A stretch of DNA of 64,000 nt from Panopea generosa (Eukaryota; Mollusca; Bivalvia; Adapedonta; Hiatellidae), in contig CM055894.1 of the NCBI GenBank assembly GCA_029582155.1, positions 37,679,632-37,743,631 of the forward strand, in the 5' to 3' direction. Below, piece by piece: positions 56,643 through 64,000 of the stretch. Both the position numbers and the translations under genes were made by a program. The notes below the pieces were generated by a model, which was not told the origin of the DNA, did no database searches, and was given only the letters and a program-made list of their open reading frames with translations. How positions within the stretch are numbered: position 1 is the stretch's first letter; each line of letters starts with the position of its first letter.

Positions 56643-57419
56643 AGTCTGTCTTATCTTGGAAAAAATTGACCCTATGATGTTTGATAGTTTTCAAGGATAT
56701 TTCTTATGGACATTGTTTTTTGTTTTTTTGTGATAATAATTTTGAACAGATAAAACATTTACAGTATGTAGAGACAAAATACCTAGTGGAATTTATATAT
56801 CTTTCGAAAAGAAAAAATCAAAATTGTTATCTAGACGAAATAAAATGAATATGTCGTACCACATCAAATCTTTAATTAAATGAATTAGATAAGGGGAAAT
56901 TCAACCTTTAGATTCACCAACATGATTTATCTAATCTAAAGAATCGTCTTGGCGATCATGGCTTTGGACTGGTTCCAGCTTCATTCAACCATTTTTCGGA
57001 ACTATCATGCCATTGGACAGGTTTTCTGATAATTACATTGGCAAAAAACTTTATGGCGTTATGGCTGTACTTGTATTGAACTATAAACTAAAATATAAAG
57101 AAATTGTATTTTGACACGTTTGTTTAAATCATGATTATTTGGAACTTCTGGGACACTTTCAGCAGGAGATAAAGATAATTGTATTAATTAGATTTGCTAT
57201 CCTTAAGCTAAATGTCTGGTAGTTAGAGTAACGTTTCATTATTAAGTTGGTGAAAAGATATTAAGTTACTTTGGTTTAAAAATAAATATACTGCATGTGC
57301 TATAATAAAAAAATGCTGTTGGAGAGTAAAATAATACATTTACTGTTACTTGGTGTGCAGTGGAAACTCATTGGTGTGAATGTCATTAATAGGGGTAAAA
57401 ATATTAGTTAATATTGAAT

Positions 57420-57693
57420 TTACAGCAAACCCCTGGGCCAATTTGTAAATTCATAGCAAATTCCTTGGCCGTTTTGTTGAAATTCATAGCAAATTCCTTG
57501 GCCATTTTGTAAAGATTTTAACAAATTCCATGGTCATTTTGTTAAAATTCATAGCAAATTCCTTGAACATTTATTTAGAATTCATAGCAAATTCCTTTGC
57601 CATTTTATCAAAATTCATAGCAAATTCCTTTGTCATTTTGTCAGAATTCATAGTAAATTTTTAAAATTCATATCAAATTTGATGCCCATTTCT
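57420..57693. repeat. About 32-bp minisatellite, about 8 diverged copies
   Basis: The unit is attcatagcaaattccttgg then ccattttgtaaa, with variants (ccttgaac, cctttgcc, ccatggtc). More diverged than the other minisatellites here. Confidence 0.8.
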
Positions 57694-57889
57694 TTAGTTT
57701 CTTGAGCCTTTAAAACCTGTTTTGAAACTTTAGAAGAGATAACAAAGAGTGCAACAGGTGTGACAGGGTGGAGTCAACTCCCACATGACCAATAACTGTA
57801 TAATATTCCTTCTGTCTGCTCCTTATAGACCCTTTATATACTAGGGTGTAACCTCATAACTGTACCACCAGTTTTACAAGTGTTTATTT

Positions 57890-58545
57890 TGCTAGTTTTT
57901 ATGCGATCAATATTAATTTGTGTTGTCTACCATCATTTAGCAGCACTTTTTCAGAAACCACTCGGCCAGTTTATACTCAAACTTTATAATATCGAGCTTT
58001 CTCATGTATGTAAGTCTATACACAAGATTTTTTGTCTATAATTTAAGATGACCACCGTTACTAAAAATAGAAAAAAAGAAAAATCTTCAGATGAATCATC
58101 TTGAACAGATTTAGAAAATATGTCACAGGAAATGATCACCAGATACAGTTCTGTTCTGTAAGATTATTATAGCCCTTGATTTGTGGAAGTTTAAATCTCA
58201 GTTGCAGATATAGGGATAATCATTAATAACAAATTTAACAGGTCAGTTTTTGTGAGAAATATTTTTGATATTTCATAATTCAGGGATGTTTAGGGGTCCT
58301 GTTTATATATATTAAGGGAACTCTATTTTTTTGCCTATGAAATTGTTAGTGGATACTGGAAATTTCCATTTCAAGTATTTCCTTTTCATACAGGTAAATA
58401 TCACTTTGTCTAATCATTGTGGGGTGGGCATATGTTCCATAAGGAGTGAAGAGAAGGGTTTATATTGTCAACATTTCAAAAAATAATAAAAAAGTATAAA
58501 TATGGTGACTATAAGCAAGTAGAGCCTCATATAAGACTTGCAGAA
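57890..58545. mobile_element. Dispersed element copy whose right end merges into the satellite
   Basis: tttagcagcactttttcaga, aaccactcggccagtttata, tttaagatgaccaccgttac and atatggtgactataagcaag parallel the element at 11255-12310 (agcagcactttctctgaaac, aagatggccgccgttact, gctatggccactatgagtca). Its last bases (agcaagtagagcctcat) read straight into the first satellite unit. Confidence 0.6.
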
Positions 58546-61500
58546 CTCATATACCACTTGTAGAGCCTAATATAAGACTTGTAGAGCCTCATATAAGACT
58601 TGTAGAGCCTCATATAAGACTTGTAGAGCCACATATAAGACTTGTAGAGCCTCATATAAGACATGTAGAGCCTCATATAAGACATGTAGAGCCCAAATAA
58701 GACTTGTAGAGCCTCAAATAAGACTTGTAGAGCCTCATATAATACTTGTAGGGCCTCATATAAGACTTGTAGAACCTCAAATAGGACTTGTAGAGCCTCA
58801 TATAAGACTTGTAGAGCCTCATCTTAGACATGTAGAGCCTCATATAATACTTGTAGAGCCTCATATAAGACTTGTAGAGCCTCATATAAGACATGTAGAG
58901 CCTCATATAAGACTTGTAGAGCCTCATATAAGACTTGTAGAGCCTCATATAAGACTTGTAGAGCCTCATATAAGACATGTAGAGCCTCATAATAAGACTT
59001 GTAGAGCCTCAAATAAGACTTGTAGAGCCTCATATAAGACTTGAAGAGCCTCATATAAGACTTGTAGAGCCTCATATAAGACATGTAGAGCCTCATATAA
59101 GACTTGTAGAGCCTCATATAAGACGTGTAGAGCCTCATCCTAGACATGTAGAGCCTCATCTTAGACATGTAGAGCCTCATATAAAACTTGTAGAGCCTCA
59201 TATTAGACTTGTAGAGCCTCAAATAAGACTTGTAGAGCCTCATAATAAGACTTGTAGAGCCTCATATAAGACTTGTAGAGCCTCATATAAGACTTGTAAA
59301 GCCTCTTATAAGACTTGTAGAGCCTCATATAAGACTTGTAAAGCCTCATATAAGACTTGTAAAGCCTCATATAAGACTTGTAGAGCCTCATATAAGACTT
59401 GTAGAACCTCATCTTAGACATGTAGAGCCTCATATAATACTTGTAGAGCCTCATATAAGACTTGTAGAGCCTCAAATAAGACTTGTAGAGCCTCATATAA
59501 GACTTGTAGAGCCTCATATAAGACTTGTAGAACCTCAAATAGGACTTGTAGAGCCTCATATAAGACTTGTAGAGCCTCATCTTAGACATGTAGAGCCTCA
59601 TATAATACTTGTAGAGCCTCATATAAGACTTGTAGAGCCTCATATAAGACATGTAGAGCCTCATATAAGACTTGTAGAGCCTCATATAAGACTTGTAGAG
59701 CCTCATATAAGACTTGTAGAGCCTCATATAAGACATGTAGAGCCTCATATAAGACATGTAGAGCCTCATATAAGACTTGAAGAGCCTCATATAAGACTTG
59801 TAGAGCCTCATATAAAACATGTAGAGCCTCATATAAGACTTGTAGAGCCTCATATAAGACGTTTAGAGCCTCATCTTAGACATGTAGAGCCTCATCTTAG
59901 ACATGTAGAGCCTCATATAAAACTTGTAGAGCCTCATATAAGACTTGTAGAGCCTCAAATAAGACTTGAAGAGCCTCATAATAAGACTTGTAGAGCCTCA
60001 TATAAGACTTGTAGAGCCTCATATAAGACTTGTAGAGCCTCATATAAGACTTGTAAAGCCTCTTATAAGACTTGTAGAGCCTCATATAAGACTTGTAAAG
60101 CCTCATATAAGACTTGTAAAGCCTCATATAAGACTTGTAGAGCCTCATATAAGACTTGTAGAGCCTCATATAAGACTTGTAGAGCCTCATCTTAGACATG
60201 TAGAGCCTCATATAATACTTGTAGAGCCTCATATAAGACTTGTAGAGCCTCATATAAGACTTGTAGAGCCTCATATAAGACTTGTAGAGCCTCATATAAG
60301 ACTTGTAGAGCCTCAAATAAGACTTGTAGAGCCTCATATAAGACATGTAGAACCTCATTATAAGACTTGTAGAGCCTCATATAATACTTGTAAAGCCTCA
60401 TATAAGACTTGTAGAGCCTCATCTTCGACATGTAGAGCCTCATATAATACTTGTAGAGCCTCATATAAGACTTGTAGAGCCTCATATAAGACTTGTAGAG
60501 CCTCATAAAAGACATGTAGAGCCTCATATAAGACTTGTAGAGCCTCAAATAAGACTTGTAGAGCCTCATATAAGACTTGTAGAGCCTCATATAAGACTTG
60601 TAGAGCCTCAAATAAGACTTGTAGAGCCTCATATAAGACTTTGTGAGCCTCATATAAGACTTGTAGAGCCTCATATAAGACTTGTAGAGTCTCATATAAG
60701 ACTTGTAGAGCCTCATTTAGACGACTTGTACAGCCTCATATAAGACTTGTAGAGCCACATATAAGACTTGTAGAGCCTCATATAAGACTTGTAGAGCCTC
60801 ATCTTAGACATGTAGAGTCTCATATAATACTTGTAGAGCCTCAAATAAGACTTGTAGAGCCTCATATAAGACTTGTAGAGCCTCATATAAGACATGTAGA
60901 GCCTCATATAAGACATGTAGAACCTCATAATAAGACTTGTAGAGCCTCATATAAGACTTGTAGAGCCTCATATAAGACATGCAGAGCCTCATCTAATACT
61001 TGTAGAGCCTCATATAAGACTTGTAGGGCCTCATATAAGACTTGTATAGCCTCGTATAAGACATGTAGAACCGCATAATAAGACTGAGCCTCATATAAGA
61101 CTTGTAGAGCCTCAAATACTACTTGTAGAGCCTCAAATAAGACTTGTAGAACCTCATATAATACTTGTAAAGACTCATATAAGACTTGTAAAACCTCAAA
61201 TAAGATATGTAGAACCTCATAATAAGACTTGTAGAGCCTCATATAAGACTTGTAGAGCCTCATATACTACTTGTAGAGCCTTAAATAAGACTTGTAGAGC
61301 CTCATATTAAGACTTGTAGAGCCTCATATAAGACTTGTAGAGCCTCAAATAAGACATGTAGAACCTCATAATAAGACTTGTAGAGCCTCAAATAAGACAT
61401 GTAGAACCTCATAATAAGACTTGTAGAGCCTTAAATAAGACATGTAGAACCTCATAATAAGACATGTAGAACCTCATAATAAGACATGTAGAACCTCATA

Positions 61501-64000
61501 ATAAGACTTGTAGAGCCTCATATAAGACATGCAGAGCCTCAAATAAGACATGTAGAGCCTCATATAAGACTTGTAGAGTCTCATATAAGACTTGTAGAGC
61601 CTCATATAAGACATGTAGAGCCTCATATAAGACTTGTAGAGCCTCCTATAAGACATGTAGAGCCTCATATAAGACTTGTAGAGCCTCCTATAAGACTTGT
61701 AGAGCCTCATATAAGACTAGTAGAGCCACATATAAGACTTGTAGAGCCTCATATAAGACTTGTAGAGCCTCATCTTAGACATGAAGAGCCGCATATAATA
61801 CTTGTAGAGCCTCATATAAGACTTGTAGAGCCTCATATAAGACTTGTAGAGCCTCAAATAAGACATGAAGAACCTCATTATAAGACTTGTAGAGCCTCAA
61901 ATAAAACATGTAGAACCTTATAATAAGACTTGTAGAGCCTCAAATAAGACATGTAGAACCTCATAAAAAGACATGTAGAACCTCATAATAAGACTTGTAG
62001 AGCCTCATATAAGACATGTAGAGCCTCAAATAAGACATGTAGAACCTCATATAAGACTTGTAGAGCCTCAAATAAGACATGTAGAACCTCATAATAAGAC
62101 ATGTACAACCTCATAATAAGACTTGTAGAACCTCATATAATACTTGTAAAGCCTCATATAAGACTTGTAGAACCTCAAATAAGACATGTAGAACCTCATA
62201 ATAAGACTTGTAGAGCCTCATATAAGATTTGTAGAGCCTCATATAAGACTTGTAGAGCCTCAAATAAGACATGAAGAACCTCATATAAGACTTGTAGAGC
62301 CTCATATACTACTTGTAGAGCCTTAAATAAGACTTGTAGAGCCTCATACAATACTTGTATAGCCTCATATAAGACTTGTAGAGCCTCAAATAAGACATGT
62401 AGAACCTCATATAAGACTTGTAGAGCCTCAAATAAGACATGTAGAACCTCATAAGACTTGTATAGCCTCAAATAAGACATGTAGAACCTCATAATAAGAC
62501 ATGTACAACCTCATAATAAGACTTGTAGAGCCTCAAATAAGACTTGTAGAGCCTCATTTAAGACTTGTAGAGCCTCATATAAGACTTGTAGAGCCTCATA
62601 TAAGACTTGTAGAGCCTCAAATAAGACATGTAAAACCTCATAATAAGACTTGTATAGCCTCATATAAGACTTGTAGAACCTCATATAAGACATGTAGTAC
62701 CTCATAATAAGACTTGTAGAGCCTTAAATAAGACTTGTAGAGCCTCAAATACTACTTGTAGAGCCTCAAATAAGACTTGTAGAACCTCATATAATACTTG
62801 TAAAGACTCATATAAGACTTGTAAAACCTCAAATAAGATATGTAGAACCTCATAATAAGACTTGTAGAGCCTCATATAAGACTTGTAGAGCCTCATATAC
62901 TACTTGTAGAGCCTTAAATAAGACTTGTAGAGCCTCATATTAAGACTTGTAGAGCCTCATATAAGACTTGTAGAGCCTCAAATAAGACATGTAGAACCTC
63001 ATAATAAGACTTGTAGAGCCTCAAATAAGACATGTAGAACCTCATAATAAGACTTGTAGAGCCTTAAATAAGACTTGTAGAACCTCATAATAAGACATGT
63101 AGAACCTCATAATAAGACTTGTAGAGCCTCATATAAGACATGCAGAGCCTCAAATAAGACATGTAGAGCCTCATATAAGACTTGTAGAGTCTCATATAAG
63201 ACTTGTAGAGCCTCATATAAGACATGTAGAGCCTCATATAAGACTTGTAGAGCCTCCTATAAGACATGTAGAGCCTCATATAAGACTTGTAGAGCCTCCT
63301 ATAAGACTTGTAGAGCCTCATATAAGACTAGTAGAGCCACATATAAGACTTGTAGAGCCTCATATAAGACTTGTAGAGCCTCATCTTAGACATGAAGAGT
63401 CGCATATAATACTTGTAGAGCCTCATATAAGACTTGTAGAGCCTCATATAAGACTTGTAGAGCCTCAAATAAGACATGAAGAACCTCATTATAAGACTTG
63501 TAGAGCCTCAAATAAAACATGTAGAACCTTATAAAAAGACTTGTAGAGCCTCAAATAAGACATGTAGAACCTCATAAAAAGACATGTAGAACCTCATAAT
63601 AAGACTTGTAGAGCCTCATATAAGACATGTAGAGCCTCAAATAAGACATGTAGAACCTCATATAAGACTTGTAGAGCCTCAAATAAGACATGTAGAACCT
63701 CATAATAAGACATGTACAACCTCATAATAAGACTTGTAGAACCTCATATAATACTTGTAAAGCCTCATATAAGACTTGTAGAACCTCAAATAAGACATGT
63801 AGAACCTCATAATAAGACTTGTAGAGCCTCATATAAGACATGTAGAACCTCATATAAGACTTGTAGAGCCTCATATAAGACATGTAGTACCTCATATTAA
63901 GACTTGTAGAGCCTTAAATAAGACATGTAGAACCTCATAATAAGACTTGTAGAGCCTCAAATAAGACATGTAGAACCTCATAATAAGACTTGTAGAGCCT
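58519..64000. repeat. 21/22-bp satellite array, at least 5.5 kb, open at right edge
   Basis: The monomer is gtagagcctcatataagact with one more t, 21 bases, about 255-260 copies. Common variants: acatgtagagcc for acttgtagagcc, cctcaaataag, cctcatcttagac, and a 22-base form cctcataataagac. Since 21 is divisible by three and the minus strand has no stop in the main frame, long artefactual frames of repeated MRLYKSY arise, and phase-shifted ones (EALQVLY) after 22-base units. Higher-order duplications are present. Confidence 0.95.
61085..63830. repeat. Higher-order duplication inside the satellite (period about 1.61-1.63 kb)
   Basis: The order of monomer variants from about 61100 to 62220 recurs from about 62730 to 63830. 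The offset is 1633 bases early on and 1611 later, a difference of one 22-base unit (three tandem aacctcataataagacatgt units near 61445-61500 against fewer near 63080). Unique markers such as acatgcagagcc, actagtagagccacat and acatgtacaacc recur in order. Confidence 0.8.

Larger units (their letters stand above)
53188..64000 (+). other. ESYT2: ESYT2 intron 14, open at the right edge
   Basis: No further C2B exon was found. Contents: a possible terminal exon (53460-53621), a 31-bp minisatellite (54614-54735), SINEs of families A and B (55347-55912, 56376-56642), a 32-bp minisatellite (57420-57693), a dispersed element (57890-58545) and the 21-bp satellite from 58519. If the gene continues, the satellite is intronic. 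Confidence 0.65.

Noticed and set aside
58673-63321. Many long minus-strand open frames of repeated MRLYKSY heptads (up to 216 residues)
   Set aside because: They are reading artefacts of a 21-base satellite whose unit is divisible by three; frames shift at every 22-base unit and there is no non-repeat coding flank.
58519-64000. CRISPR-like regular spacing
   Set aside because: Units are contiguous with no unique spacers, and the context is a eukaryotic intron.

Overview
The window looks like AT-rich animal nuclear DNA. It has long introns with canonical GT-AG borders, dense tRNA-derived SINEs, miniature inverted-repeat elements (MITEs) and minisatellites. The repeat style, including multi-copy 'gagctattgccatgaccc' and 'ctatggccactat' families and frequent 'acatgta' words, suggests a lophotrochozoan and most likely a bivalve mollusc. 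That placement is inference. I see no bacterial operons, no intact transposase and no viral gene.

Two genes can be supported, arranged head to head. On the minus strand, three exons (1384-1466, 1888-1987, 4117-4176) encode the charged N-terminus of what I read as DYNC2I1 (WDR60), an intermediate chain of the ciliary dynein-2 motor; the WD40 part must lie left of the window. On the plus strand, fourteen exons from 13712 to 53187 encode residues 1-459 of an extended synaptotagmin (ESYT2-like). They carry the ER-membrane hairpin, the complete SMP lipid-transfer domain, a complete Ca2+-type C2A domain and the first strand of C2B. All exon phases join without a frameshift. The rest of C2B and any C2C lie right of the window. 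Human ESYT2 and WDR60 are also divergent neighbours (7q36.3), so the pair looks like ancient microsynteny.

Region by region: 1-4.2 kb is DYNC2I1 5' exons and introns with several MITEs. 4.2-13.7 kb is the intergenic space with a SINE, a foldback element and a long internally repeated mollusc-type element. 13.7-26 kb is ESYT2 exon 1 and a 12-kb first intron holding SINEs, a 40-bp minisatellite, a hAT-like MITE and two piggyBac-like MITEs. 26-45 kb holds exons 2-13, whose introns are largely decayed repeats. 45-53 kb is intron 13, the C2A-C2B linker intron, with candidate microexons and a His-rich in-phase open stretch. 53.2-58.5 kb is intron 14. 58.5-64 kb is a continuous 21/22-bp satellite of at least 5.5 kb that runs off the right edge, with higher-order repeats; it appears to have grown out of the end of a dispersed element.

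The two genes do not act in one pathway: ESYT2 tethers ER to plasma membrane and moves lipids, and DYNC2I1 serves retrograde intraflagellar transport. Their link here is positional. Most other open frames are chance or repeat-derived.
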